64,000 bases of DNA from Antedon mediterranea (Eukaryota; Echinodermata; Crinoidea; Comatulida; Antedonidae): positions 40,858,304 to 40,922,303 of the forward strand of contig NC_092671.1 in assembly GCF_964355755.1 (NCBI RefSeq), given 5' to 3'. Shown here in pieces: positions 34,801 to 47,000 of the stretch (position 1 is the first letter of the stretch; every line of letters starts with the position of its first letter). The notes under the pieces are model-generated. The model was given only the letters and a program-made list of their open reading frames with translations. It made no database searches and was not told the DNA's origin. Both the position numbers and the translations under genes were made by a program.

Positions 34801-36467
34801 TTTCTTTCACAATTTATTTTGTAACGGGTTTTGTTCTAATATTATTAGCAAAATTTGCATACTGCATCATAGTTTTTCACTATAAATAATATTGCTAACT
34901 GATATTAATACTATTTGTTGTAATGGGTTACTAACACTTTATGTGCTGTAAAACTATGTTTGATATGACCATGACTGAATAATATAGGCCTCCCAACTCT
35001 CTCAGTAGATGCAGGAGTTTCGTGAAATCCCCTGCTAAAAATACAATTTTTACCAGATTTTATTCTGATAATGACATACAGTAATAATTAAACATTTCTA
35101 ATACAATTAAGAAAATCGAAAACGCACTACTGTATATCAGTCTGTAAGATGTTTATAAAACATTTATACATTGTTTAATAAGTAAAATAACACTGCGTCT
35201 TTAGATGCCATGTTGGCTTTTACAGGTTCTCCCTGTTTTTGTGATTTTTTGTTTCACTTTAACATATTTGACAATCTTAGCATGTTCATTGATAGACAAT
35301 TGTACTACAATATTTTATTTCTATTGAATACACTTTGTAAGCTTATGTAAACCTTTTTTAACTTTGTTAGCATAAACTCATCAATTCATCCATTTAAATC
35401 TGTCAATTCTATTGTGATGATAATTTAACACATGTGAAAGTAACATGTGTGTAACCTTTTAAATTGATTCAAAATATCAATTAAGAACTAATATTTTCAC
35501 TGTTGCTACAGTATGGCGCAGTTGAAGTTTCAATATCGCTATTAATTATTATAACTGTTTTTTTATATTTTAAATACTGTAATACAATTATGCTTACATG
35601 ATTTTTTTTTTAAATTAAACACTGTAATCATAATATTTAAGTATTTAATTTTATATTATATTTTATCTTAACAGGTATTTGTGTTATGTTTTGCTGTTTT
35701 TCTTGGGAGCTGGTCTCCGTCTGTGTTATTTTATCGTCCTAGTCATTCCACTATTCTTCCTCCCAATCAACCATTAATGAAACATGCTCACATGAAACTA
35801 CCATATGGACCTGATCCGCCTCCGTCGTCGTCGTTTGGATATGACCCATACTCGACTCCAAACAGTAAGTTATCAACTTATCATGTAGTATGATAAAACA
35901 AGTTAGGGGTGCAATGGTTAGCATGCTGCAAGGGCTAATGGTCAATTATAAAAAGAGGCCTACCGTAGCCTTTGAACTCTGATGGACAAATTGGCAGTTT
36001 ACATATTAATAAATCAAATGCTATACGGTATATCAATCGGTAAGTATATTTGTTATTGCAAGGGATCGCCAGAACCATAAAAGTAAAAACAAATAATTTT
36101 TCATTTTATTTTAATACTTCTGTTCACTTTTTCAGTGAATTCCAGAATGCTTATGTCAACAGATGAAGATAGCAACAGTGATACATATAGTGAAAACTTT
36201 CCTTACATGACTCGTCTTAACACACTCGACAAAGTATTACAAGAGTCTGCTTACAACCATCGCTCCACTTCACAAAAATCGGCTGCAACTATCGAACCTC
36301 CTGGTTTTCCGACTTTAGAGGTCATCCTCCAAGAAAAGGTCACAAACGATGACAAATATACGATCAATGGCTCCAAGTCCCATTTCAGTGTTCATCAGGT
36401 GGTCAACCCTGATATAGAAGCTGATGTCATCTCTGTAGAAACAAGGGTGAATGGTTCCTCTCAGTAA
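22874..36467 (+). CDS. CREB3L1/CREB3L2-type (OASIS/BBF2H7) membrane-bound bZIP transcription factor
   Basis: Nine coding exons: 22874-22963, 30359-30557, 30862-31083, 31199-31395, 31758-31904, 32019-32077, 32264-32429, 35675-35864, 36136-36467. All are in phase, giving 533 aa (human CREB3L1/2 are about 520). Domains: acidic activation region with [17 protein letters not shown] at the start, a serine/proline-rich stretch near 176-215, the family block [17 protein letters not shown], basic region [20 protein letters not shown] near 280-299, leucine zipper to about 335, the TQTGTCLM block and a single membrane helix at about 356-376, then a luminal tail. The family sits in the ER and is freed by site-1 and site-2 proteases in the Golgi during ER or secretory stress. 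A relaxed site-1 sequence, RMLM, is at 427-430. One invertebrate gene may be co-orthologous to CREB3L1 and CREB3L2, so I give no single symbol. Confidence 0.93.
27195..27239 (+). repeat. Dispersed repeat shared with 60453
   Basis: GGCGGTTTAG..AATTAATG, then TTCTTTGCCTGTTGTGTT and an AT-rich run, is found again at 60453-60490 beside the (TA)n hairpin in the BEL element. Two copies in one 64-kb window suggest a common family. Confidence 0.7.
27680..27839. repeat. 80-bp tandem duplication
   Basis: Two apparently identical 80-base units beginning TCTTGTTTAAATCTATCATG at 27680 and 27760. Non-coding, in CREB3L intron 1. Confidence 0.95.
29085..29368. mobile_element. MITE with about 48-bp TIRs and TA target duplication
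   Basis: The left end TTGATATGTAGTTCATTGAT and the right end (inverted TTGATATGTAGTCCTTGATA) match over about 48 bases and are bounded by TA on both sides (29083-29084, 29369-29370), the Tc1/mariner target pattern. Inside are two near-identical units of about 116 bases (29139 and 29253), each with CTGAAGA...GACGAAAC, separated by GGTTAGGGTTAGGGG. No coding capacity. Confidence 0.85.
30195..30303 (+). mobile_element. SINE-like 3' end
   Basis: AACGCCTTGAGCACTTCT, GTGGATGTGTGCTTTATAAA and then (TTATTA)n match the form of many invertebrate SINE/LINE 3' tails (GCGCCTTGAGCAC ... CTATATAAAT, (ATT)n). It ends about 55 bases before CREB3L exon 2. The head region is not recognised. Confidence 0.6.
32620..33525. 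repeat. 75-bp minisatellite, about 12 copies, with donor-like sites
   Basis: The unit (CCAGCTATAGGCCTAGGTAA, GATTAGTTTTGTAGGCCTAG, GTGGTAAAACAGCAGTAACG, TACGAACATTGTATG) repeats every 75 bases from 32681, with two 2-base-longer copies. It begins about 190 bases after the CREB3L exon ending at 32429. Each unit contains CTAG|GTAAGA, a good 5' splice-site match. The 75-base period leaves a repetitive open frame that is not a gene. Confidence 0.96.
33796..34065. repeat. 54-bp minisatellite, about 5 copies
   Basis: The unit GTAGGTAAAGTGTCTTTTGG, TCATGTCAAATGTAGCCCAT, ACATAAGTGCAACT repeats every 54 bases (33847, 33901 and so on). Copies alternate between CCCATAC and CCCATGC, pointing to a two-unit (108-base) step of amplification. 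It lies in the same CREB3L intron as the 75-bp array. Confidence 0.95.
34594..34680 (+). other. Exon-like block in the CREB3L intron before the membrane exon
   Basis: TTTCTATTCAG precedes and GTGCAG follows an 87-base block that is richer in G+C than the intron around it. Joined to the preceding exon (which ends in phase 0 at ATG), it reads nine codons and then TGA at 34621-34623. Another frame is open across the whole block. It could be a stop-containing alternative exon or a remnant of unrelated coding sequence. Confidence 0.3.
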
Positions 36468-36985
36468 GGAGTATTTCAACCTTGATTTGTACCTATTTAC
36501 TACCAACTCAGTAATTAATATCAATTTAAAAAGAGAGAAAAATAGTCTGTATTGTGATTTATTCTTAAAAAAGTTCTTACACTTTATGTTTATTTATGCA
36601 TGCATTATTAATACTGTTTTAAAAAATTTATTTGTGAACATTTTTTTTAGATTATATTTTTCTCAACTTTTTTTCATGTATGTAAACTTTGTAAATACTA
36701 ATGTCTTCCACAATTATTATTGATTTGGAAGGGACTAAATATTGAAAAATGTAAATTGATATTCTTTAAAGTCTAATTACATTTTAGCTAATTTAATAGC
36801 AAATATATATTGTGCTACTGCATTTAATATTTTGTAAAAAGGATTTAAAAAAAAGTTATACATTGGCCAATGTAACTTTAAATCGATTTTTCTAGACGGT
36901 ATCAGTATAGAACATAACATTTATAAAAAAACCATTTATGAACTGTCTATTTGTCTTTGTAAATAAAAGTATACAAATCATGCTG
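36468..36985 (+). terminator. CREB3L 3' UTR and poly(A) signal
   Basis: An AT-rich 3' UTR follows the stop. AATAAA at 36962-36967 is the first good poly(A) signal on the + strand. Cleavage is expected 10-30 bases later. Confidence 0.6.
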
Positions 36986-38100
36986 TTATAAATCATTATT
37001 TCCTACTACTGTACAATTATTAATTTAAATGTCTACTCTTGCTTTTAATTTTATAAAGGCGTGTGAGTTTTTAGCGCAGATCCGTTTTTAATAGTGTGGG
37101 GACGTTTAAAAATGGATGTATAAATAATAATACGTCATTAGACTGGGGGGGGGGGGGGGAGGGAATCATACAATCCTGCTATGAAGGATGACAAATAATA
37201 TATTTATTATTTGTCATACGTCAGGGCAGGTTTCCGGAATAGTAGGCATGATTAGTTCATTTACGATGATTCTCCTTTTTCCTACAGCATAAATATAACC
37301 CGATTATGATCTATACTATCTTTTTCAACTGCTGCAAATGTTTGGTACACTTTCATTTCATGTGTATTAGCCTATATAGCTGTGGGATGGTATGGGAAAG
37401 CGATATATATTTATTAGAATGTACGTAGTCTGGGCTCCAGACGGAGTTTTGTCTTAATATTAGTAAAAATATAAATATTTTTGCACATATGGCGTTTCAT
37501 ACGTGTATTACTTGAGTTTGGATATGATATTTTCAGACAAAAATCGCGGTCGAAATAGAAACAAATAAATTTAAAAAAAAACAATAAATACAGACTTGGG
37601 GCAAGTCTAAGTAATACGGTATAAAATGAAATAGCGATGTGCGAGTAAATACTACATGGCCGGACCGCAAATAAAATACGATATATATATGATGACGTAT
37701 TAGATATCTACACATGCGTAGAAGAACTCCTGGATTGGTACGACGGTGAAGCGCGCCCCCCCCCCCCCCCCGAGAACTGTTGTTGTTATGGAAACTCACA
37801 ACAACAACATTGAGGGCGTAAAATATGCCCATTATTATTATTATTATTATGCGTGGTGGTTGGGGTGGCGTGGATTAAATCTGTGATGGGAGGAGGGAGA
37901 GCGAAACCGCCGATCGACTCTGTGGTGTGTGACCGGCCTAGCCTATATAATTTTAAACCATCACCACCGCAAAAAGAATATTTTGTGACTGAACCTGCTA
38001 AATCTACGCCTAGTTACTAGAGTATCAATACTTTTAAAGGTACTTCATTCAAGCAAGCGTTCAATCAAGTACTTACAAAAATAAGAAGAAGAAGCCTGCC
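36986..38100. other. Intergenic spacer with homopolymer runs
   Basis: No gene seen. It contains a G run at 37145-37158, a C run at 37757-37770 and a GTTGTTGTT...AACAACAAC inverted repeat around 37780-37807. Confidence 0.6.
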
Positions 38101-38103
38101 TGA

Positions 38104-38440
38104 AAAGGAAGGCTAAATTAGATTAGTTAGGCCTACACTACAGGCTAGGTAGGGTCTAGCCTAGGCTATATACTAGACTAGAGCCTAGGCCTGTAGACAT
38201 ACGAGGCCTAGGCTAGGAGCCTATATATAATTATATAGGCCTAGGCCTACTATATGACCTAGGCCTAGCTAAGCCTATAGGCCCTAGTAGGCTAGTAGGC
38301 CAGGCTTAACTAGCCTAGCTAGGCCTAGCGCCTAGGCCTATAGCTAGTATTGTTATTATTAATTTTAATAATAATAATAACAGGCGCGCCTGCGTTATGG
38401 TAGGCCTAGCCTAGCCTCTAGGCCTAGGCTACTAGGATTA
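38104..38440. repeat. AGGCCTA/CTAGGC-rich low-complexity block
   Basis: About 330 bases built largely of overlapping TAGGCCTAGG-like words in both orientations, including many CCTAGG and AGGCCT palindromes. The same words occur in the 75-bp minisatellite (32620) and near 39830-39880. No coding frame. Confidence 0.8.
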
Positions 38441-39825
38441 CGGTCGAAGCGGCCGCCAACCAATTAACCAAATAAATTTATTTATTTAATATCCTAAATT
38501 ATTTATACCTTCAGATATATAAATATTGATCAATTTAAAATGAGTTTTAAATACTAAAATAAGATGCAAGTGTCTGTACGGTACGGTAATTAATTACGCG
38601 AATTTCTGCTAATAACTACATGGCCGGCTGTAGAAGGTCGTGTTTTCGTCCCCATGTTGCTTTATTGAAAACACAAACAATGTATTACAATGGAATAACA
38701 CTTAATGTATAACACACCCTATTACTAATCAATAAAAAAACAAGATTCGATAGTACACAGTGTAAATGAGATATAAAGATTCGGCAATACCGTACGTAAA
38801 TTATTATTGCAATACTGTATGAAGATTCGATAGTATGTAAATGAGATATAAAGATTCGGCAACCCCGTACGTAAATTAGTATATTGCAATACTGTATAAA
38901 GATTCGATAGTAAAGTAAACGAGATATAAAGATTCGGCAATACCGTACGTAAATTATTATTGCAATACTGTATGAAGATTCGATAGTAAAGTAAACGAGA
39001 TATAAAGATTCGGCAATACCGTACGTAAATTATTGCAATACTGTATGAAGATTCGATAGTAAAGTAAACGAGATATAAAGATTCGGCAATACCGTACGTA
39101 AATCATTATTGCAATACTGTATGAAGATTCGATAGTAAAGTAAACGAGATATAAAGATTCGGCAATACCGTACGTAAATTATTATTGCAATACTGTATGA
39201 AGATTCGATAGTAAAGTAAACGAGATATAAAGATTTGGCAATACCGTACGTAAATTATTCCAATACTGTATGAAGATTCGATAGTATGTAAATGAGATAT
39301 AAAGATTCGGATTCGTACGTAAATTATTAATGCAATACGTATGTATAAAGATTCGATAGGAGAGTGCTCGAGAAACGTCGGGTTACTTCAACGTTATTTT
39401 TTCACTTCAACGTTATTTTTTCCCTTCACTGCCAATATTTAAAAAAAAAGAGATATAAATAAATAAATAGTAAATGAGATATAAAGGTTCAATAGTACGT
39501 AGATTATGATACAAACGTAAATTATTAATGATTCGATAGTATATGTAAATATATTTAGTTAGTTAATATTAAAATACAAATAAAATATACATTAATTTAT
39601 CGGCAAACTTAATTTTTATAGAAATATAAAGATTCAATAGTTCATGATTTGGCTTATATTTATTGGTTTGACCATACATACAGCTGTAACTCAACTGGCC
39701 ATAGGCCATGGTGTTGACAACGACAATCAAAGATTAAAGCGCACATGGCGTTCCATACAAATGACGATATTAAACTGGCGGCCGCTTTGCTTGGCGGCCG
39801 CTTCGACCATACTCCGGCTACTATA
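38438..39825. mobile_element. Putative inverted-repeat element with GCGGCCGCC ends
   Basis: TACGGTCGAAGCGGCCGCCAA at 38438-38459 is found inverted near 39787-39810 (TTGGCGGCCGCTTCGACCAT), giving an inner span of about 1.35 kb that includes the 77-bp minisatellite. Target duplications are not clear. The ends resemble the GGCGGCCGAAA motifs in the DNAH1 intron. Confidence 0.5.
38745..39365. repeat. Minisatellite of about 77 bp, about 8 copies
   Basis: The unit GAAGATTCGATAGTAAAGTA, AACGAGATATAAAGATTCGG, CAATACCGTACGTAAATTAT, TATTGCAATACTGTAT. Copies vary in length by a few bases and the outer copies are the most diverged. Non-coding. Confidence 0.93.
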
Positions 39826-40544
39826 CTAGGCTAGCCTAGATATGATGCCTGGACCTGGTGCACACCTAGGCCTAGAGCTATTAATGGCTGAGCCAAAGTA
39901 ACACTTTGCTCACAGTGTGTTCCGGGGATTTCATGAAAAAAAAAAATCATGTTTTCACTTATAAAATGACAAAATAAATGGTTAAATTCAACCAAAAATC
40001 TATTGGCTGGCAGACAATTTGACCATTTTTTGCTTTAAATGACATTTTTAAAGGTAAATACATTTTTTTTTTATCCATTAGTCAAAGTGGATAACTATTA
40101 TATTACATTAAAATTGAATATACAAAAAAAAAATGTTTTAAGAATTATTTTTTTAGGGGACAATACATCTTTAAATAAAACATTAAATTTTAAAGTTACT
40201 ACTGTATTTGTTTTCTTTATTATTTTGCAGAATTTTAATGATTCTTCCATTTTTCGATACCTTTTTCATTGACGCGTACGTAACTAAAGTTTTTGTAATG
40301 CTTGAGCACTCGTAGATCGATTTGTTTACAAATTGGGTAGTTGCGTTAAAAGTTAATGTCTGCACGGTACTGCAAAAACTTCCTATTATTTACTTTTATT
40401 GCACTTTTTTTAATCGAAGAGCATTCATAGCTGCTAAATACCTAGCTTGTATTTATCATGAAATCAAATTTACAATACTCTCTGGACATTAAAAAAACAA
40501 ATAATTGGTAAATATTTTGAAATAAGATGGGATGTAGCTGTCGT

Positions 40545-40790
40545 ACCAATGCCAAGGATACATTCATTCTGGTATCATCCAGTACAACAGGAAGTCGAGA
40601 AGATAATAACTTATTTTGAATTTTTTCGGCGTTTCCAAATAATTATACTTTTTGATGTCTTTTTGATGTTTTTATATGAATGGCTGTTCTATCTTTTTAT
40701 TGTATTTATATTGTGTATACATTTTCTATGACGAGCAATGAATTCCTTTTTGAGGTTCAATAAAAGTTATCTTATCTTATTATTATATTC
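40545..40790 (+). mobile_element. Likely LINE 3' UTR remnant
   Basis: CAATAAAAGTTATCTTATCTTATT ends the block at 40759-40782: a poly(A)-signal-like hexamer followed by short (TTATC)n, as in CR1/L2 tails. Upstream sequence has no RT frame, so only the 3' end remains. Confidence 0.4.
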
Positions 40791-41133
40791 AAAATAAGGG
40801 GGAAAATGATGTAGTGTAGGGAGTTTAGTTAACAATGCCTAGTTCACATGGTGTAGGTAATAAGCCAAGCTATCATAACAATAATGATTAATATATCTAC
40901 TGTAGGCCTATCTAGTAGTGGTACTAGAGGCTATAGCAGGTCTGGTATAGTAATACATATTACTTTACAATATCATGATTTAACAGAGTTAACTAACCAT
41001 GTAGTACTTTTTATCCGCTTTCAGTGAGTGGCCTACTGATTTTGTTTGGCTAGTAGTAGGCCTACTAACCCATAGGTAAATTTTATTATATAATAATTTA
41101 ATATTATTTTTATCAACATAGGTTAAAGTCAAA

Positions 41134-43664
41134 ATGAGCAGTTCATCGTCTGTTTCCGTTGAAAATGGAATCAAAACACCGATAGACAAAACTATACCTT
41201 ACCATCTGACAGATAGGCCTGTAAACACAGAAATACAACAACCGCAAACAGACATTACCGTTGTTTGTAAAATGTGTGAAAAACGTATCAAAATTAGAAA
41301 ATTACAAGAACATCGTACATACCATAATGCATTGTTAACACTAGGTTACCATGAAAACAAAAAACCACCAAATGTGGAATTGCTACTAAGACGTCGGCAG
41401 CATTTAATCAAGAAATTGTCGAAATATTCTAATATGATCACCATACAGAGAATAAATGATGCTTTTGAATTTGTAAAGTCAGTAATGCAGGGTACATATG
41501 ATAATCTACGTGAAGTGACAGAGCCAGTTGTTGTAGATTGTGTAGGCCAGCCTTTAAACTGTAGTGCATCATGCATACATGCTATGAGTTTCTGTTCTGA
41601 TGCTAATGAACGTTGGAAGTCCAAAATGGAAGATACTTGCATATTCCAAGACTTCTTTGGGAATGATATGAATAAGTGTTTTTTTGCAGTTTATGATGGT
41701 CATAATGGTAGATTTGCAGCTGATATTGTAGCATATGATTTTCATCATTTCCTTTTGAATGAAATGATTCGATTTGATCCTAAAACCACTTGCAGGTGTA
41801 CTGTAAACCATGCTGGAAAAATTGAAATTGAAGAATATGATAGAAAGCCATTACAAAATATTCGGAAGGATAGTATAAGGCACATTCTTCATGAAGAAGG
41901 TGTAAATATTATCCAGCAAATTATGCACACCTGTGATGAAAATATTCAACACTTAAAAAACATTGATAGGAGGATAAAACGTTCTAAAAAGAAGTGTGTA
42001 AAAAATCCATTTGCAGAAAAGATGGGGTTAGCTTTTAACAGAGCCTATATCCACGCAGATGACATGTTAAAGTTTGGTGTTGATGAAATGTCTCGTGTAA
42101 GATGGAGTGGTTGTTCAGCTCTAACTTGTGTTATTGAAAGTACATCAGAATTGGATGAATTAACAGATGTAGATAGTCCACCTGGAATGCCACAGAAAAA
42201 GGGAGTCATATATATTGCAAATTCAGGTTTATTTATTTTCTTGGTTATTATTATAGTATTGAGTAGTTGGTTTGTTTGGTTAAGATTTGGGGGGTTTTTT
42301 TTTTGCTGCTGTTACTTTAAGATTTAGCATACATAAATGCACTTGATATCAAGCATTAAAAAAAGTTATTTTTTTGTTTTGAATTTATGATAAATCTTAG
42401 AATTATATAAAAACATGCAAGTTGTTATATATGATGTCATGCCGATGATAACCTAAAAAGCTTCTTAATTTTGGCAAATTCTGTGCTTGATATTTATACT
42501 TTCAAGTTCAGTTTGTTGTTTATTTGAGCAGATAATTTATACCAAGAAACCCACATTTTTTTACATTTAATTTGTTTAGGTAATGTACATGCAGTTTTAT
42601 GCAGGAATGGTAAAGCATACAAACTAACAAGAGACCACACATTAAATAATGCAAATGAAATAAACAGAGTTAAAAAAGCTGGTGCTGAAGTTCATACTAG
42701 TCAAAAAGGTGCTAGAGTGAATGGTATACTGGAGACAACTAGAGGTTTTGGTATGTATACTCTAATTATCGGGTGATTGCAGAGTGGGTGAGGGCGAGCA
42801 TACCCCTTCTTCCCCAAACTTACTATATTAGAATCTATAATACTAACATGGGTACGGTAAGCTTGACATGCCAAAGGTCGAAAATGTATCTAAAATGTAA
42901 TTATGTATTAAATATCCGGAAATTTGCACATTTGCTATTTCCAAAGGCATGTGTAAATATTTCTTGAGTGAGAATTGTCTATTTTTTTAGGGTGACCCTA
43001 TTGCACTGTCTCCAGGTACTGTATGGTTACTTTTGTTGTAATTTTAAAGTTAATAATTGTAATTTCAGGAAATCATGGCGACCAAGAATTAAAAAAAGCA
43101 GTCATAGTTGATCCATATACCACCTCCGTCACAGTCGACCAGTATGCAGAATTTCTAATTATAGCTAGCAATGGTTTATGGGAAGTTTTGTCAGAAGATG
43201 AGGCTGTCTCTATTATCTATGAAATGATGCCAAGTGCTGAAATGTCTTGCTCACTACCTGATCATTTGAACAAACTTACAAAGTCTATGAAATCAACCAT
43301 GCAGTTATTTTCCAGTAACAATGAACAGTATACAGAAAAAAGCGATAGAAATGAAAACCATGACAAATTGGCTACATTGGAAAATAATATTATTGATACA
43401 TGTTTAGAAGAAGATGTAGGCACAGATTTTGGAAGTTTAATGTCTACACTGACGACGGAAAATGATAGAATTGAAGCAGACATTGCGACAGTGACAGAAA
43501 TGCAAATGATGTATGCTCAGTCACATATGTATCTTTCAGAAGAAGAAAGGTACAGAGATCTTTCCAAGAACATGAGTGAACGACTTGTAGAAGCTGCATT
43601 ATTAGCTGGTAGTCGTGATAATATTACAGTTATGCTGATTCTTCTTCCTGGCTGTAAAATATAG
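41134..43664 (+). CDS. PP2D1: PP2D1-type PP2C-like domain protein, probable pseudophosphatase
   Basis: Three exons, 41134-42226, 42580-42750 and 43069-43664, join in phase to give 619 aa (human PP2D1 is about 630). Residues 45-64 form a C2H2-like motif (CKMC ... H60, H64). The PP2C-like fold follows: KMED (164-167), VYDGHNG (186-192), RWSGCSALTC, HAVLCRNGKAYKLTRDHTL, TTRGFGNHGD, IIASNGLWEV (452-461) and SRDNITVML near the end. The metal-binding Asp of the usual ASDGLWD motif is Asn456, the GD of the RAIGD motif is also replaced (GFGN), and DGHGG is DGHNG. Other core acidic residues remain. Catalysis by the normal two-metal mechanism is therefore doubtful. The start is the first ATG after an acceptor-like CATAG at 41117-41121, so a 5' UTR exon may exist. 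Cellular role is not known to me. Confidence 0.9.
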
Positions 43665-44057
43665 AATTTGTGTGTTATGCTGCATTAGTATAAAATAATA
43701 CATAAAGTGTTCTCACAAAAGAAGTACGTTAAAGTGTATATACATGTGCACATGATATAAATTTGACACTGTTTGATTTTAAATGAAATGATGTATATTA
43801 TTATAAATTAGTTATAATGTATTAAATTAAATAATGCAAAATATGCTACACTGTGATGATGTTATTTATTCATTTGAAATCTACTTTGTTTGGCTATTTA
43901 TAGCATTTAGGTATACTTTTTGACACAAAACATGAAAGTGCACAGAATAGCCTAAAATCGCATTTGATTTCATTTCAGGCAATTTTTAGCATTTCGATAA
44001 CACTTAAGTTGACAAAAAAACACAGAACATGGTAATTCGATACATTTTAGGCCATTT
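43665..44057 (+). other. PP2D1-like 3' UTR and spacer
   Basis: AT-rich sequence with an ATTAAA at about 43821 as a possible poly(A) signal. No other feature is seen before the satellite begins at 44058. Confidence 0.4.
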
Positions 44058-47000
44058 TGGAAACTACTCGGAACTACACGGAACTACTCGGATCTTCTCG
44101 GAACTTCTTGGAACTTCTCGGTACTTCTCGGAACTAATCGGAACTACTCCGAAATACTCCGAAATACTCGGGACTACTCGGAACTAATCGGAACTAATCG
44201 GAACTACTCGGAACTACTCGGAAATACTCTGAATTATCGGGACTACTCGGAACTTCTCGGAACTACTCGGAACTTCTCGGAACTACTCGGAACTTCTCGT
44301 CACTACTCGGAACTACTCGGAATTACTAGAAAATACTCGGAAATACTAGAAAAATACTCGGAACTACTCGGAACTACTTGGAACTGCACGGGACTACTCG
44401 GGACTACTTGTAACTACTCGGTACTACTCGGAACTACTCGAAACTACTCGAAACTACTCGGAACTACCCGGAACTTCCCGGAACTTCTCGGAACTTCTCA
44501 GATACTACTTCGAACTATTCGGACCTACTCGGAACTACTCGGAACTTCTCGGAACTACTCGGAACTACTCGGAAATTCTCGGAACTATTCGGAACTATTC
44601 AAAACTACTCGTCAAAATTCGGAACTACTCCGAAATACTCCGAAATACTCGGGACTACTCGGAACTACTCGGAACTAATCGGAACTAATCGGAACTAATC
44701 GGAACTACTCGGAACTTCTCGGGACTACACGGGACTACTCGGAAATACTCTGAATTATCGGAACTACTCGGAACTTCTCGGAACTACTCGGAACTTCTCG
44801 GAACTACTCGAAACTTCTCGTCACTACTCGGAACTACTAGAAAAATACTCGGAAATACTAGAAAAATACTCGGAACTACTCGGAACTACTCGGAACTGCA
44901 CGGGACTACTCTGGACTACTTGTAACTACTCGGTACTACTCGGAACTACTCGAAACTTCTCAGATACTACTTCGAACTATTCGGACCTACTCGGAACTAC
45001 TCGGAACTTCTCGGAACTACTCGGAACTTCTCGGAACTATTCGGAACTATTCAAAACTTCTCGGAACTACTCGTCAAAATTCGGAACCACTCGGAACTAC
45101 TCGGAAATTCTTGGAACTATTCGAAACTACATGTCAATATTCGGAACTACTCGGAACTTCTCGGAACTATTCAAAACTTCTCGGAACTACTCGTCAAAAT
45201 TCCAAACTATTCGGAACTACTCGGAAATTCTTGGATCTAATCAAGACTACTCGGGTTTATTTGGAACTACTCGGAACTACTCGGAACTTCTCGGGACTAC
45301 TCGGGACTTCTCGGGACTACTCAGGACTTCTCGGAACCACTCGGAACTACTCGGAACTTCTCGAATCGGAACTTATCGGAACTACTCGGATCTACTCGAT
45401 ACTACTCGGAACTACTAGGAACTATTCGTAACTTCTCGGAACTACTCGGAACTACTCGTAAATACTCGGAACTTCTCGGAACTACTCAGAACTTCTCGGA
45501 ACTACTCGATACTACACAATACTACACGATACTACTCGGAACTACTCGGAACTTCTCACCACTACTCGGAACTTCTCACCACTACTCAGAACTACTTGGA
45601 ACTACTCGGAACTACTTGGAAATACTCGGAAACACTCGGAACTACTCGGAACTACTGTGAACGTCTAGGAACTACTCGGAATTACACGGAACTACTCGGA
45701 ACTTCTCGCCACTACTCGGAACTAATCGGAACTACTCGGAAATACTCGGAACTTCTCGCCACTACTCGGAACTACTCGGAACTTATCGGAACTTCTCGAA
45801 ACTTCTCGGAACTCCTCGGAACTACTCGTCAATATTCGGAACTACTGGGAAGTACTCGGAAATACTCGGAACTTTTCGGAACTACTCAGAACTTCTCGGA
45901 AATATTTGGAACTATTCGGAACTACTCGGAACTTCTCGGAACTTTTCGGAAATACTCGGGACTACACTGGACTTCTCGGAACTACTCGGAAATTCTCGGA
46001 ACTATTCGAAACTTCTCAGAACTTCTCGGAACCTATCAGAACTTATCGGAACTACTCGGAGCTACTCGATACTACTCGGAACTTCTCGGAACTACTCTAT
46101 ACTACTCGGAATTGCTCGGAACTGCTCGGACCTTCTCGGAACTACTCGATACTACTCGGAACTACTCGAAACTACTCGAAACTACTCGGAACTACTTGGA
46201 AACTACTCGGAACTACTCGGAAACTAATCGTAACTACTCGTAGCTACTCGTAGCTACTCGGAACTTCTCGGAACTTCTCGCCACTACTCGGAACTGATCG
46301 GAACTACTCAGAACTTCTATGAACTACTCGGAACTTATCGGAACTACTCGGAACTACTCGTCAATATTCGGAACTACTGGGAAATACTCGGAAATACTTG
46401 GAACTTTTCGGAACTACTCAGAACTTCTCGGAAATATTCGGAACTATTTGGAACTACTCGGAACTACTCTGAATTACTCTGAACTTCTCGGAACTTCTCG
46501 CCACTACTCGGAACTTCTCGGAACTATTCGTAACTATTCGTTACTTCTCGGAACTACTCGGAACTACTCGTCAATATTCGGAACTACTCGGAACTACTCG
46601 GAACTACTCAGAACTTCTCGGAACTTCTCGATACTACACGATACTACTCAGAACTTCTCGGAACTATTCGAAACTTCTCGGAACTACTCATCAATATTCG
46701 GAAATACTCGGAACCACTCGGAACTACTCGGAACTTCTCACCACTACTCGTTACTACTCGGAAATACTCGTAAACACTCGGAACTACTGGGAACGTCTAG
46801 GAACTACTCTGAACTACTCTGAATTACTCGGAACTTCTAGGAACTTCTCGCCACTACTCGGAAATACTCGGAAATACTCGGAACTACTCAGAACTACTCA
46901 TCAATATTCAGAACTACTCGGAACTACTCGGAACTACTCGTCAATATTCAGAACTACTCGGAACTACTCGTCAATATTCGGAACTACTGGGAAGTACTCG

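Noticed and set aside
41569-41811. Antisense frames over PP2D1-like and other exons
   Set aside because: Shadows of the real coding strand without independent support.
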